In this document: positions 34,090-46,158 of the stretch, in pieces | Layout: each line of letters opens with the position of its first letter | Position numbering within the stretch: the stretch's first letter is position 1 | Origin: Deroplatys truncata | Lineage: Eukaryota; Arthropoda; Insecta; Mantodea; Mantidae | Direction of reading: 5' to 3' | Assembly (NCBI GenBank): GCA_030765065.1 | Contig: CM060988.1 | Coordinates: 200,506,565-200,570,564, forward strand | Length of the DNA: 64,000 nt | Program-made: the position numbers and the translations under genes | The notes under the pieces: model-generated | What the model saw: the letters and a program-made list of their open reading frames with translations, nothing else | What the model was told of the DNA's origin: nothing | The model's database searches: none

Positions 34090-34930
34090 AAGACATTGGT
34101 TTGCTAATTTATCTTATTAATGTACTTGGTTTTTTTAACTGTGTTCAATTTGTGATGAAACATTTTGGATTTTTGCCTGTTTTCCTTAAAAAAAATGTCA
34201 AATGGTATAACAATGTATTCAAATAATTGTTTCTTTTGTAATCATATAGCAGATTCAATACTTTGCAACATAAACGCTAAAGATAAAATCACTCTGGCAA
34301 AGTAACAAAACTGCCACTTATGCCCTTAAAATTAAGACAAGCTAAAATTAAAGCACCCTATAAGCATATTGGCTAATGATTGTTCTTAGTAATAAAAGTG
34401 ACAGAAAAAGAAAATAAATGGATCTTATAGAAGTACATGAAACTTGTTTTAGCTCTCCTGCAAAATGAATTATCAATTTTGCTAGTTTGCCAGAGGAACA
34501 CTTATTGTATTCTGAAATGTACACAAACTAACATGTGGAGGGATGAGCTCCTTTTACTAAAAAGGGAAAGCTTACCAAATGAAATAAAAGGCAGAAGAAT
34601 TTTAAATCTAAGATCAGAACAAAAGATAAAAAAAACTGGTAAAGTACATGGGTAAGGTAATACAAAAATGGCTATGGAAGGTGGGCAACGTTAACAGAAA
34701 GGACAATGGAGATAATCTTGAGGTATACAAGAAAAAATGTTAACTTTTAGGATGACAGATGCAATATATAATCCTATTATATAGATAACCTGGTGTTAAA
34801 TATAAGGAGGAAATGGAAGTAACACAACTCCATTAATTAGAGAATTTTAAATACAGAATGTAATTGTAGCAATAAGTAAGTCTATAGTAACATTACACTA
34901 ATGAAAACATAATTTATGTATAGAAAGTCT
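34090..34930. other. MED12 intron, nothing recognised
   Basis: AT-rich. Short frames such as the one at 34437-34655 show no motif I recognise. Confidence 0.45.
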
Positions 34931-34934
34931 GTGA

Positions 34935-35300
34935 ATAAACTCATTCATATATAGAGAAAGAAAATTTGTGTCTGTGTGTAGAGTAATCTCAAAAACAACT
35001 CAACCGATTTTGGTAATTGTTTCACAATTAAAAAGCTCTATTCTTCCAGATGTCACAGGCTATATAAGTTTCCAAAATTTTTAAAACTCAGGGGTTATGT
35101 GTTTCATTTTTATACTCAAGACACCAAATTTAATCCTGTTTCACTGAGTATGGATATCAGAGGCTACTTTTGGCACTTCATTGAAAATGTAGCATATTGT
35201 TAATGACTTCCACCCCAAAGGGGTAACTGAGGAGGCTTAAAATATTTTAAAATTTAGTTATTTTAAGGGGGTTTGGGGGAGGGGGTGTTATACATCATTC
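34935..35300 (+). repeat. Unclassified repeat T, copy 1
   Basis: The string GAGAAAGAAAATTTGTGTCT, then ACAACTCAACCGATTTTGG and TCACAATTAAAAAGCTCTAT recur in order at 51978-52180. No coding capacity is seen and ends are unresolved. Confidence 0.5.
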
Positions 35301-35418
35301 AACTGAAGTTTAATCAAGTAACATTTTTGACCTAATTTTGAGATAATTGGGTACATTTTGATTCCAGAAATCGATAAAAGTAAGCTACTCTTACATTCAA
35401 TCCATATTTTCAACCCCT

Positions 35419-36238
35419 AAAGGCTGGTTCCCAACCAACGAGAATGGTAACCAGAACGAGAAAGTTGAAATACATGTATTTAAATGGGAGTGTTCACAAT
35501 CGACGGGAAGCCTTCCCAGGAACGGGAAAGAAAAGTTGCGCAACTTTTAACATTCTTGTTCTCATTCCCGGGCACAGCATATTAGATCCATATTGTGCAT
35601 ATTAGACTCTTCACTCTAGAGGTTATTCTAGGCAGCCATGACATGAAACAGCTGCTAGTGCTTTCTATAGTCGCAAGCTGGAAACATGAAACTGGAAGAA
35701 ATTAGTCGTAAATGTGCTTCCTAACCTCATCCCGACACCCGCAAATCCAACGAGGTTGGTTTCTCTGGTGAAAGGGTCATCTGTAGTTTGTTTATATGCA
35801 ACTCAAAACTGGCTATTACCTCAAAAACAAAGGCAAAAGCTACAAAGAACAATTAAAACCGGTGGAAATGAAAAACGAACAATAAACAACTTTAATGTAT
35901 GCCATTAAATAAAGGAATGAAAGCTTGGTGTGACTAGAGGGATCAGAAATGTAATGGATATGCTTTTAGATAATGTTTACTCTATTGAATTTTGAAGTTG
36001 GCTAACGCACTCTATGTTGGCTAAATTGGAAGTAGGTGAAAAAATATCATTGGTCGGTTAAAAGCAAATGAAATCTCAATGTACAAAATCAACTTTCACT
36101 TTGTGATCGATATGATCATCAATATGCATTCCTGTTCTCGTTACCAGGCTGTTGTGAACCAAAATCTTGTATGGTGTATTGTTTCCTGTTCTCATTTCCA
36201 TTCTGGTTGCTGTTCTCGGGTGGTTGTGAACCAGTCTT
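35419..36238. mobile_element. TIR element G, copy 2 (nearest to empty form)
   Basis: About 820 bp with inverted ends AAAGGCTGGTTCCCAACC and GGTTGTGAACCAGTCTT. It lacks the LTR-like inserts of copies 1 and 3, so it shows where these went in. No transposase is visible. Confidence 0.7.
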
Positions 36239-36824
36239 AACATACAGGTCAACATTCTTTGGCTATCTAAATGAAACTTGGTATGCTTATACTGTAGGAC
36301 CCAATGATAATTATAACTTACCTTACCACTCAAAAAAATTACCACTACCATATTTTCAGTAATTTATATAGAAACCTGCACTGTTTAAACCATATGATCA
36401 AAATATTGTATAATTATATAATAGGAGTTGGCAAAATTACACATTTGTTACAACTTCTAAAAACCATCTAATCCTTATTTTGAATTATATAGTAATCAAA
36501 ATTTTTAAAAGCTACCCTTACTTTATTTTCAAACCCTTATAGATAAAATGATACTGCTTGGTCAACCAGGGCACAAATTTGTGCACTTGGACTACAAGAC
36601 TTGGCGAAAATTATAGGGCACCATACAAGTTCAAAAAGCTACCAATACTCATAGTTTTCAACCCTTTATGTACAAATTGTCACTATTTAACCAATCTAGA
36701 CAAAACTGTGGACAGTTACTCTTTACGTACAAGTACAAATTACATATGGCTTACGACTTTAAAAAATATTTTTAACCCTGTACTTATAGAATGTAGCAAT
36801 GCAATGTCAGGAAGACAGCTAGTA

Positions 36825-37978
36825 TGAGGGTGATTCAAATATAAACAGTAATTGAGCCAGGGTACTCAGCAAGCAGTTCCAAGCAGGATGGTAGAGTGGA
36901 GGGGGTGTATTAGCAAAGGGGAACCAGCTTGGTTAGCTGTTTCGCTCTGTTCTGGCCTCAGCCATGACTTAACAAGAGGCTCTTTGTTCCCAACATATTA
37001 TAAAGTTTTTAACCAAAGAAGCAGTTAAACCTTCAGAGATTTTAACTCATTTGAAGGCAGAGTTTGGGGACACTACACTGTCCCAGAACTGAGTGTTTAC
37101 TTGGACCAGACAATTTAAGGGTGGCCAAAAAATTGTAGAAAATGAAGGTCATGCTCGACACCCAAGGTCAAGTCTAACAGATGACAACATCTGTGCCGTT
37201 TCAGACCTTGTCAAAGGTGGTCGCCAGTACACTATTGAAGAAATCATGTCAGAATGTGTATCAGCATTGGGAGCACTCATACCATTATCAGTGAACATCT
37301 TGGCTGTAGAGAAAGTAGTGTTTGATGGGTTCTGAAGTTGTTAACTGAACAGTATCAACAGTCAGGTTGGAGGTCTGTAAGAGACTTCTGAATTGATTCC
37401 AGCAAGAAGGGGAGGATTTTTTGAAGTGCATTATCACATGTGATGAGACATGGATTCATCATTACACTCCAGAATCCAAAATGGCAAGTAAGGAGCAGTG
37501 AAGAAAGGATGAAGCATGACCCAAAACCCTCCTCTCAGCCAGAAAAGTTTTTGCAACACTGTTTTTTAATATTTACTCATGATCAAAGTACAGTGAATAC
37601 AGCAAAAACTGCCTACCAAAACAAAAAGCGTTATATGTCCCTCAGAGAGGTCATCCTTAGCCTCACGTCATAAATTTGACAAGCAATACATTGGAAGACA
37701 TGCACTAGGAAACCCTTGACCACCCTCCCTACAGTCCCCGACTATTTTTTGTTTGTGCTCATTAAAGAAAACGCTTGGAGGGGAATGATTCAAAAACAAT
37801 GAAGATGTCGAGGAGTGTGTGCACCCTCAAACTTTTTCTGAACAAGGAATGTTCAGGCTTCCAAATCGTTGGCAGAAGTGTGTAGAGCATGAAGAGAAAA
37901 GCTGAAGGTGTCACTTGTGTATATGATTAATCAATAAATGTATTGAAATAATTACCATTTATATTTGAATCACCCTTG
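36825..37978 (+). mobile_element. mariner-type transposon, decayed
   Basis: This 1154-bp element is flanked by TA (36823-36824 and 37979-37980), with inverted ends TGAGGGTGATTCAAATATAA and CAAGGGTGATTCAAATATAA. Plus-strand transposase relics: FLTKEAVKPSEILTHLKAEF, FTWTRQFKGGQKIVENEGHA, LVKGGRQYTIEEIMSECVSA. Catalytic motifs are no longer readable. Frames break repeatedly. Confidence 0.82.
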
Positions 37979-38041
37979 TAAGAGGTGTTCAAAACGATAC
38001 CCCTCTACTTCCATATAAAGCTGGCACCTATTGAACACTAA

Positions 38042-39213
38042 GGGCCAGTTTCACCAACCGATGTTAAAAATGCTCTAACATCTTGTTTATTAACATGGTG
38101 TTCAAAGTTTAACATAAGGTTCAAACTTTTACATCAAATTGTTAGCTAACATACTGTTAACGTCAAAGACAACTGCCAACGCTAGCTTTCGAGAAGGCGG
38201 TGACCGAACTACACTGCTTCTGAACATGCTCCGATTCACTTTTGTCTACATTTTGCTGCATTATGTGTCAGTAGCAGACAACTATTTACATTCATGGCAA
38301 TTGCTATGTGATGTTTCCAGTTGTTTGCGGTTAGAGTCACAATGTCACAGAAATAAATGTTTCACTGTTTGAAATGTGTTAATTAACACCTGGTTAATAA
38401 GTACAGACGTATTATCCACTGTGAAAAAGCTAATGGTCTTACATTAACAGACAAAATTGCAGCCTGGTACAAAATTCACGAGCGATTTAATTGGAATGAA
38501 CACGTTTCTCTTAAGACCAGTTAGCAACTGCGGAAATTTTATGCTAACATAAGGTGCCGTACCAGAAGCGTTAGGTGCAAAAAGCATTTAAGATGGTTTA
38601 AAACTGGTAATGGACACTGCCTCGAAAATGTATTATCGCTGATTAATCAAGCAGACCCAAATAAAATAGTGTTTGATTCCTGAAGCAATTTCTTTGGAAA
38701 GCTTCCAGATAAAACACAAACAGTAGCTTTGGAACTACCAACATTATCACCCACCAAGTAAACGAAAAATTTTAGTAGCATAAAATCTAAGTACCTAATT
38801 AACACTTGTAGCTTAGGAGAAAGAGGCATGCTTCTGTTGGTAGTATTCTCACCTCTCATATTTCCTATAAAACATGCTCATGACCCCTTGAACAGTCTAT
38901 ATTACTTTAAAAATTCCTCCTTTTGCAGGGTTTCAAATTTATTATTACGCACGACTACTCTTCTATTAGGAATGCAATTAAAAATGTCAATTGTAGCAAA
39001 CTCGCATTAAAGGCTTGGTTTGCGGCAGGCATTTTCCAACTTCTAACATTTGTTAAACACCTTAACACAGGGGTATCGCAATGTTAATTTAACACCGAAT
39101 TTAACACATTGTTAAAGTTAACATTGTTTGATGAAACAGAATTTGTGTTAACTTCAGTGTTAAATCAGTTTAACATTGTGTTAAAATTTCGCATCTGTTG
39201 GTGAAACCGGCCC
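38042..39213 (+). mobile_element. Harbinger-type element with Myb/SANT relic
   Basis: It is 1172 bp with TAA on both sides (38039-38041 and 39214-39216) and inverted ends GGGCCAGTTTCACCAACCGA / GGGCCGGTTTCACCAACAGA. Inside, plus strand near 38440-38560, it reads KIAAWYKIHERFNWNEHVSL and QLRKFYANIRCRTRSV, like the Myb/SANT DNA-binding protein that Harbinger elements carry beside their transposase. The transposase itself is absent. Copies are at 55193-60230 (split) and, related, 46159-47257. Confidence 0.75.
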
Positions 39214-39228
39214 TAATGTAGCTGAAAT

Positions 39229-39359
39229 ATTGGAAAATACACACCAGATACTGTCTTCTAATTCGTCAAGTGTATGGGGATTTGTTACACAAACTTTATC
39301 TTTAACAATTCCCCACAGATAATAATCACATGGATTTAGATCTGGAGAGTGAGCCAATT
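39229..39359 (-). pseudogene. Transposase C-terminal fragment
   Basis: The minus strand reads LAHSPDLNPCDYYLWGIVKD then KVCVTNPHTLDELEDSIW and CVFSNISAT without a stop. SPDLNPCDYYLWG is the third-aspartate region of a mariner-like transposase of the type with WG after the aspartate. The rest of the element was not found nearby. Confidence 0.7.
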
Positions 39360-39764
39360 ATTCTGTCACCAAAAATACATTGTAATGTGATTTTCTTGGA
39401 CTTCTTTTCATGACAGCTATCTCGCCTGAATTTTCCTTGGTTAGAAGTGTTGGCTATGTTTCATTTTGTATAACACAGACCAGCATGTCTAACAAGCTAG
39501 ATATATTGCTATTCCTCCATTCCAAACAACACCATGAGCTATGCTAACACAGAGTGAGGTCACTCAAACCAACAACTGCTATGAATCACACCAGGTGGCT
39601 GCCAGTTGCATCATATAAAATAAACATGGTGTTATTAAAATTGGCGATAAAATGAAGTATATGAAGAAGTTAAGCATGATCTAACATTAGACTTCGTTTT
39701 GTAGTTGGAATCATAACACCAAAAGGTAAGTTTTATGTGAACATGTTCACTTCAACACCGGCAT

Positions 39765-40430
39765 TCTCCAACCAATGTGGCATCTTTCCTGGTGGTTTTA
39801 GAGGGGATTGCTTTGATTGATTGGTGCTCTTGTTATGAATTTCCAGAGGGTACTGTATAGCGGTAAATCAAAATTCAGTATGTTGTCCTGGTTTTTTTAA
39901 AATGAGGATTTCTTCCAAACAATTCTTTTGCATATCTAGCAGATTTTAGAAGCATTATGTTTTTTGCTATTTCATGTTTGGTTGCCCAGAAGTGGTAGGC
40001 AATGCAGACTTGTCTGTTTGTTTATATTTAACTGCTCTTAGATGTTCTTTTAATCTTATTTCTAGGTTTCTTTTAGTTTTTCCTAAGTATAGTTTATTTT
40101 GTAAATGCCAGATTTTTGGTGTTTTGTAATGGGATCTTTCAGGTTGGCACACTATTTTTTTGTAGGCTGAAGTTATTTTGAATTTTTTAAAGATTTTTTT
40201 GGAATTTGTGATGTAGCTTTGATGGTATATGAACTTCTTCAAACTGGGTTTGTCTTTTATTTGACTTAATTTTTGTACTGTCTGTGCTCTGTTTCTGTTG
40301 TTTGAACTTTTTTATTTTCTTGTCAATTAATTGTGGGCTGAAGCCATTGTTTATTGCTGTGAATATTGTGTGTTGCCAATCAATTTTATACTCTTCTTTA
40401 AAGAAAATGTGTGGAGGAAAGTACCGAAGC
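39765..40430 (-). mobile_element. Penelope-like element 3' part, GIY-YIG region
   Basis: Minus-strand relics include KSGIYKI (GIY), YLGKTKRNLEIRLKEHLRAV (decayed YIG) and KYKQTDKSALPTT. A C-terminal stretch with TVPSGNS follows, similar in DNA to 42958-43090 in the opposite orientation. Frameshifts are present. The same KQxDKSA string occurs in the copy at 12300-13040. Confidence 0.68.
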
Positions 40431-40439
40431 GACTGAAAG

Positions 40440-41035
40440 ATATGGATTGACAGAAGACACTACCACAACCTAATGAGAAAATATGATTAAGCTTACAAAC
40501 AAAATGAAAATAGAAAGGGGTAAGTACAATATATTTTGTCTGGAAATTGAGTCAGCAAACAAGGGTAGCTTGGCTCAGACTGGGATCATAATGAGCGATC
40601 AAATTTATTAACAAAGAAAGCATTAAAATCTGTCCCTGGTGAAGAGGGGAAGAAACTTGGGTTCATATTCTGGCACATTGTACTTAAGGCAGGACAGCTG
40701 AGGAGCAAGTATTTGCCAGATTTCTTTGTTAACTCAAGGAGAGGATTACAAGCTTGTTGGACCTTGCTGGTTGGGAAGGGGGAAGTGATTGGTATGTTTT
40801 TACAAAAGGTTATGCAGCTCAGATTGGAAGGAAGAGGGACAAGGGTGGGAGGGGGAGAGTTAGTGGCTTAGGGATGGGTATTTGTTTCTTTTGTAAACAA
40901 TAGCATCTTCTTGTGAACAAAATATACTTTCTTCTTCTGTTTTGTTTGTGTGACTTTTATGTTAGTTTCTGTTTTCTTTTTCTTTCCAGTTCTTATAAAA
41001 TATCATTAACTTTAAAGTACAGTGTGATAAATAAA
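40440..41035 (+). mobile_element. LINE C-terminal fragment
   Basis: In one frame the plus strand reads ICPW(C) and EETWVHILAHCT-like sequence (about 40630-40684), a zinc-knuckle with CPxC...H...C spacing, followed by AEEQVFARF and a 3' tail ending GTGATAAATAAATACTG. It resembles LINE C-termini at 28020-28390 and 31480. Frames are broken upstream. Confidence 0.5.
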
Positions 41036-41214
41036 TACTGAAACATATGAACCACGGTATGTGCGGTCTATCTGACACCTGCGGTGTATGAGTTTGAATG
41101 TGTAAAATGTTTAAGACCAATAAATACACCACTCTGCTCTAGTGATGTGAAGACTAGTGTGTTGGTTAGACTGTTTAATGCTACATGCTATGGCATTGTA
41201 ACTCTTTTTTTTTT

Positions 41215-42939
41215 ACTTTCTCTACTACATATAGTAAGTAGGGGAAGTATTGTATTCCACCCAAAAAAAATCTGATGTGCTACACTCACATGACTTTCTC
41301 TACTCTTGTACAAACTATTTTTACAAACGTTTATTCTCCATATGCTTCATGTTAATCGAGATATCAAGAAGTCAATCTTATTGCTAATTTTCTTGTAGAT
41401 GCAAGGGGAACATGGTAGGTTATAAGCGATAGTCAAATCTTTTAAGCGCTGGTTGCTATGTGGCGCATTCTATTCTGTTTGCATATCCAGGACATAAGAA
41501 ATTGAATAACGAATTTGAGAAAAAGTATAAGTATTGGAAAATTTAAGGAAATAACAAGCAATATCTGGAAAATGGTTCACTCAGCTAAAAAAATGTATAT
41601 GACATAAATTGTGTATTTTAACGCGATCTACATTTTTTGTGTAGTAAAATTTTGTCTATCTCTTATGGTTTACCAGTTATGCAAAAGTCGTTCACAATAA
41701 AGAATACTTTTGGAGACATTCCCAGGAAATTCAAGATATACATTTTATTTGTCATAAAAATATCTTAAACATATGATATTTTAATCAAAATCGTTTGAGC
41801 CATTTTTGAGAAAATTAAAATTTTCGACAAATCTTCCATGTAAAGGGTACTCTGGGGTGGGGGGATTTTCTTGAAAACCTTCGTGTCGCATCCTTGGAAG
41901 ATACTGAACCTAAATACCAAGTTTGGTGTTCATCCGACTGTTCGTTTCTGAGTTATGCTGTTCACAGACAGACACACACACAGACAGACACACACACAGA
42001 TACACAGACAGACACACGGACATGTTTCCAAAAATGCTTTTTTTGGATTCAGGGTGTCTCAAAACATATATTTCCAGTGAAATCTCGGTATCAAATTTTT
42101 GGGTGGAATACAATACTTCCCCTACTTACTATACATAGTAGAGAAAGTAATTAGATACTGAGATTTCACCGCAAATAGATGTTTTCAGGCACCCTGAATC
42201 CAAAAAAAGCATTTTTGGAAACATGTGCGTGCGTGCGTGTGTGTGTGTGTGTGTGTACAGCATAACTCAGAAACGAACAGTTGGATAAACACCAAACTTG
42301 GTATTTAGGTTCAGTATCTTCCAGAGATGCGACACGAAGGTTTCAAGAAAATCCCCTCACCTCAGATTAGCCTTTACATGGAACATTTTTCGAAAATTTT
42401 AATTTTATCAAAAATGGCTCTAACAATTTTGATTAAAATATCATATGTTTAAGATATTTTCATGACAAATGAAATGTATATCTCAAATTTTCTGGGAATG
42501 TCTCCAAAAGTATTCTTCATTGTGAACAACTTTTGCATAACTGGTAAACCATAACAGATAGACAAAATTTTACTATACAAAAAATGTAGATCCCATTAAA
42601 ATACACACTTTATGTTATATACATTTTTTTTTGTTGAGTGAACCATTGTCGATATATTGCTTGTTATTCCCTTAAATTTTCCAATACTTATACTTTTTCT
42701 CAAATTCGGTATTCATTTTTTTTTATCCTGGTAATGCAAAGAGAATGGAATACTCCATATAGCAACCAGCTCTTAAAACATTTGACTATCGCTTAAAGCC
42801 TACCATATTCCCCTTGTATCTACAAGAAAATTAGCAATAAGATTAAGATCTCGATTAACATGAAGCATATGGAGAATAAGCATTTGTAAAAATAGTTTGT
42901 ACAAGAGTAGAGAAAGTCATGCGAGTGTAACACATCAGA
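41215..42939 (-). mobile_element. R-family element, minus, split by another R
   Basis: Pieces 41215-41270 and 42151-42939 are one minus-strand R copy, starting ACTTTCTCTACTACATATAG and ending GTGTAACACATCAGA next to a T7 run. It is cut at CCACCCAAAAA|TTcGATAC by a plus-strand R copy (41271-42150). Its own microsatellite, GTGCGTGCGTGCGTGTGTG, lies at about 42226-42257. Confidence 0.85.
41271..42150 (+). mobile_element. R-family element nested in another R
   Basis: An 880-bp copy starting TCTGATGTGCTACACTCACA and ending TACATAGTAGAGAAAGT, with an A8 run before it. The microsatellite is CAGACAGACACACACACAG-like at 41965-42019. Confidence 0.88.
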
Positions 42940-42957
42940 ATTTTTTTATATAGTTGT

Positions 42958-43190
42958 CTACCTGGATTGATTTACCACCACACAGTACCCTCTAGAAATT
43001 CATAACATAAGCACCAATCACAATAAAGTCAACCCTTTCCAAAACACCAGGAAACACACCGCATCATTGGAGAATGCTGATGATGAAACCCAACTTTTAG
43101 TGATGGCTTTAGTGTCACAATTCCAACTCAAAAAAGAAATCTAATTCACTTTTGCTCCACTTACTTGCTTAAAACAAGACAATGTTTTAA
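42958..43190 (+). mobile_element. Penelope-like 3' end fragment
   Basis: The coding scrap WIDLPPHSTL is similar to the C-terminal region of the other Penelope-like copies, and the DNA matches the reverse complement of 39765-39880. It ends GCTGATGATGAAACCCAAC (hammerhead-core letters without stem II) and then TTTTGCTCCACTTACTTGC, the inverted partner of GCAAGTAAGTGGAGCAAAA-like sequence at about 45128-45146. Confidence 0.5.
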
Positions 43191-43991
43191 GGAGGTTCAC
43201 AGACTAATCAGTATTTCATTGAGAAATGAAAAATACAACAAAGAAATGGACACACAAAAATGTAGCTAATTTGAATGGTTTCAAAATAAATTCATACACA
43301 AAATGATCATAAATGACTGGAATTTTCAAAGGTGTTAAAAGTGTTAAAATTTAGAAAATTCAGGTATTTCTTCAGAAACGTGCTTTAAGCTGAGGCCATT
43401 TTCCTCTCAAAAGCTCTATTTTCCTGTTCATCATCTATGAGTTGAAACTGAGGGCAACAGATGGCACTTGTGTTAACTCCAGGCAGCCATGACCTCTTCA
43501 AAACTGTTAACCACCACATTGATAATATCGCTGATGAGATGGAAATTAACATTGTTAATGTTGGTGATTCTGATTTCAGCATAGTTCAAGGTTTATTAAT
43601 GCCAAATTATATAAATTTGATAAAGGTATGTTAGTCATATTATTACTTGAAATATAAGTTTTTGTAAGGTCAGTGACATAACACCTTTCAGAGGAAATCC
43701 AAATGTGAGATCACCACTTTTTCTAATTTTAGATTTAAATATTAATTTATATGCTTTTTAGTTCAATGTTATTTACATTTACATGTATAAGGACCAATTA
43801 AAGTACTTAATTAAAACATATATTATTTATAATTAAAAAGTAATGTTTTGTCACTTAACACCTTTGAGAATTCCAGTCGCCAAATATAGAAGATGGAAAA
43901 GAGTTTGGAGTGTACTTTAAAAATGGAAAAATCTAGTAAATTCGTATTCATCCAAAATTCTTCAAAAAAAAAGGTAACAAGATTTTTCAAG

Positions 43992-44123
43992 GAATTAATT
44001 GTTCTTCCACACAAGCCGGGATTTGCACCACAGATCTTCCGGTCTCCCTTTTTTTTCAGTTGTCTAATTCTACCTTTCCAACCTTGTCCAACACATGCCG
44101 TGTGTGGAAGAACAGTTAATTCC
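43992..44123. repeat. Fold-back of about 130 bp with SINE B parts
   Basis: GGAATTAATTGTTCTTCCAC at the left and its inverted copy GTGGAAGAACAGTTAATTCC at the right enclose a minus-strand scrap of SINE B (GCCGGGATTTGCACCACAGA, GATCTTCCGGTCTCCC) followed by the plus-oriented SINE B tail (CAGTTGTCTAATTCTACC). Confidence 0.6.
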
Positions 44124-44276
44124 ATTAATTGACCTAATAGTGGTTGAAACTCTGAAGCCCGGGACTTGAAGTACTTACAGCACTGTAAGTCACCATTGGG
44201 GTATCTCATCTCAATACAATTTGAGATCTCCTTGTGGTTTACCGCGAAAAATGCGAATCAGTTGGAGAATTTAATG

Positions 44277-44440
44277 CTGCACTGGCATTTTGCCATGGTA
44301 GTTCAGTGGTTAGAGCAACCCGACGGAGACCGCGAGATCTGTATTTCAAATCCCGGCTATGGCATTGAAGTTTTCAGTTGTCTGATTCTACCTTTCCAAG
44401 ATTTTCAAGGATTATATCAAATTGGCTCCTCAAAACAGAT
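44277..44440 (+). mobile_element. tRNA-derived SINE B, copy 1
   Basis: The head GGTAGTTCAGTGGTTAGAGC fits an A box and TATTTCAAATCCCGGC a B box. The tail CAGTTGTCTGATTCTACC recurs at 44052. A related copy lies at 49560-49680. It sits inside Penelope-like sequence. Confidence 0.6.
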
Positions 44441-44699
44441 GCAGTTTTAAAATGCTAAATAACTATTCTCTGAAAAATACTACGCCAAGGAATAAACTTT
44501 CGGGAATATATCATGATGATATATATTAGTAAAACAAAAGAGAAACTTGGAGACAAGTATGTCATGAATTTCGAAATACTGGCTATGGATGCCGTCATAC
44601 ATAGAAGAAGAGCAGACAGCACAATAAACTTACAAATGCCACACAAAATATAAACAAATGTTATAAACACTGAAACTTTCATAATACTAGTAAAAGCCA

Positions 44700-45170
44700 A
44701 TTCACACTGTAGCTGTAGCGAACCATTTTTGGAAAGAGAACCACACAGTAGAAGAGGAAGCAAAATTACTAAAGTACGTCAAGAAACCGCTAGAATTAAG
44801 CTTGTGGGAGAAAATATACATCAAAAAGTTCCAAGAGCAACTGATGAACTTTGAAATAGCACCGGGAAGAGATCTCATCACTAAGTACATCAATCAGTCA
44901 ACAGATGGCACCAGAGAACCGGAATCCTACTCGACGCATAGCAGTGGAAGATGTGGGGAATGCCTCACGAAACATGTCCTGCATGTAATATGTAGTAAGT
45001 GGAGCAAAGAGTATCTTGAGTCGACTCACTCTTTCTTCAATATATAATTCACACTACGTTTGCTAATACTACAAATGCCAGTCAGTTGATGATGGGGAAG
45101 ACGTCTCCATTGTCCGTTTTAAACAAGTAAGTGGAGCAAAACTGTTTTAGTCAGCAGTTTTTAATATGTT
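44700..45170 (+). mobile_element. Penelope-like element C-terminal end
   Basis: The plus-strand frame from 44700 reads VAVANHFWKENHTVEEEAKL, LKYVKKPLELSLWEKIYIKK and NFEIAPGRDLITKYINQS, like the stretch after the GIY-YIG motif in Penelope-like elements (ADHxxxxNH..., WExxxI). The 3' end has TTGATGATGGGGAAGACG with TCTCC, a decayed hammerhead-like core (about 45086-45120), then AACAAGTAAGTGGAGCAAAA, inverted at 43154. Confidence 0.6.
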
Positions 45171-45182
45171 AGATGGTGCTAT

Positions 45183-45312
45183 TACTTTCTCTACCACTTA
45201 TCTGTGATAGGTAGAGGAAGTATTCTACTGCACCCAAAAATTCAATTTTGAAATTACCCCAAAAATACATATTTTAAAGCCTCCTAAATCCCAAAAAAAG
45301 TATTGGGGAAGC
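45183..45312 (-). repeat. R2 3'-end fragment
   Basis: It starts ACTTTCTCTACCACTTATCT and continues CACCCAAAAATTCAATTTTG, the family's 3' terminus in minus orientation. The rest is missing. Confidence 0.65.
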
Positions 45313-46158
45313 CCAATTATTATGAAACTTAGTATAGAATGTATTATTTTAAGTCCCACTTAAAGAATAGGCTCTATGGCATCTTAATTATTACTTTCCC
45401 CATAGTTTCACACTATTTTCTAATAGTCCAATAAGGCAAAAGCTTGAAAAATTTCACTTGTTATTCAGTCTTGTTTTTAAATACGTAATAAAAGCTTCTA
45501 AGTATAATGTTTTTCATAAGTTTTGTTATTTATAAAATTGCAATGCTTAAGAAGCTATATCAACTTTTCCTTATTATGTAAACAAACATAAGGAAAGTTA
45601 CAAGGTGTGTACCATGAAACCTTTTATCTGTGTTTAAATACTTATTAACATCCCAAAAACAATTGTTTTATTACAGGTTTTCAAAATACTGCTTGATGCA
45701 CATTGCACAGTAGAGATGGAGAAAATTATTACTTTTCAGAACAGTTCTGTTCCAGTTCCAAAAGCATACTAGGTTGCAAGTAGCCAGTCTAAAATAAGAG
45801 CACATACACACACACATACACATATTTACACTGACAAATACAGAGACAGAACTTGAACCCCCAGTCCTCCAGGTGATGAAACACCAAACGCTTTAGCGAC
45901 CATGTCCATGAGGATGGGCTACTTTGATGTTAAAGGACAAACAAAGAAAAGTATAAATGTTGTTAAATACGTCATACTTGATGTCCAAATAATAATTCCT
46001 TTTTTTGAACAAGCAAAATTATCTATTTAGGTTCAAAACTTTGGATGATATTTATTACGATTTCATGAATAAAACTATTATACATAGCTCCGTTACTAAA
46101 TAAAAGCAATTTCTGTCTACAAGTATTTACGCATAACCGTAATAGCAAGATACTCTTA
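45313..46158. other. MED12 intron with a weak tRNA-like relic
   Basis: On the minus strand at about 45850-45925, GGTCGCTAAAGCG and GGGGGTTCAAGTTCTG are spaced like A and B boxes, suggesting an old SINE. A short CA run lies beside it (45804-45824). Nothing else is recognised. Confidence 0.35.

Noticed and set aside
34437-34655. 72-residue open frame
   Set aside because: No motif and no context supporting a gene or element.
43992-44123. Possible tRNA gene or CRISPR-like hairpin
   Set aside because: The arms enclose rearranged SINE pieces and there is no repeat-spacer array. Nothing here suggests a prokaryotic source.
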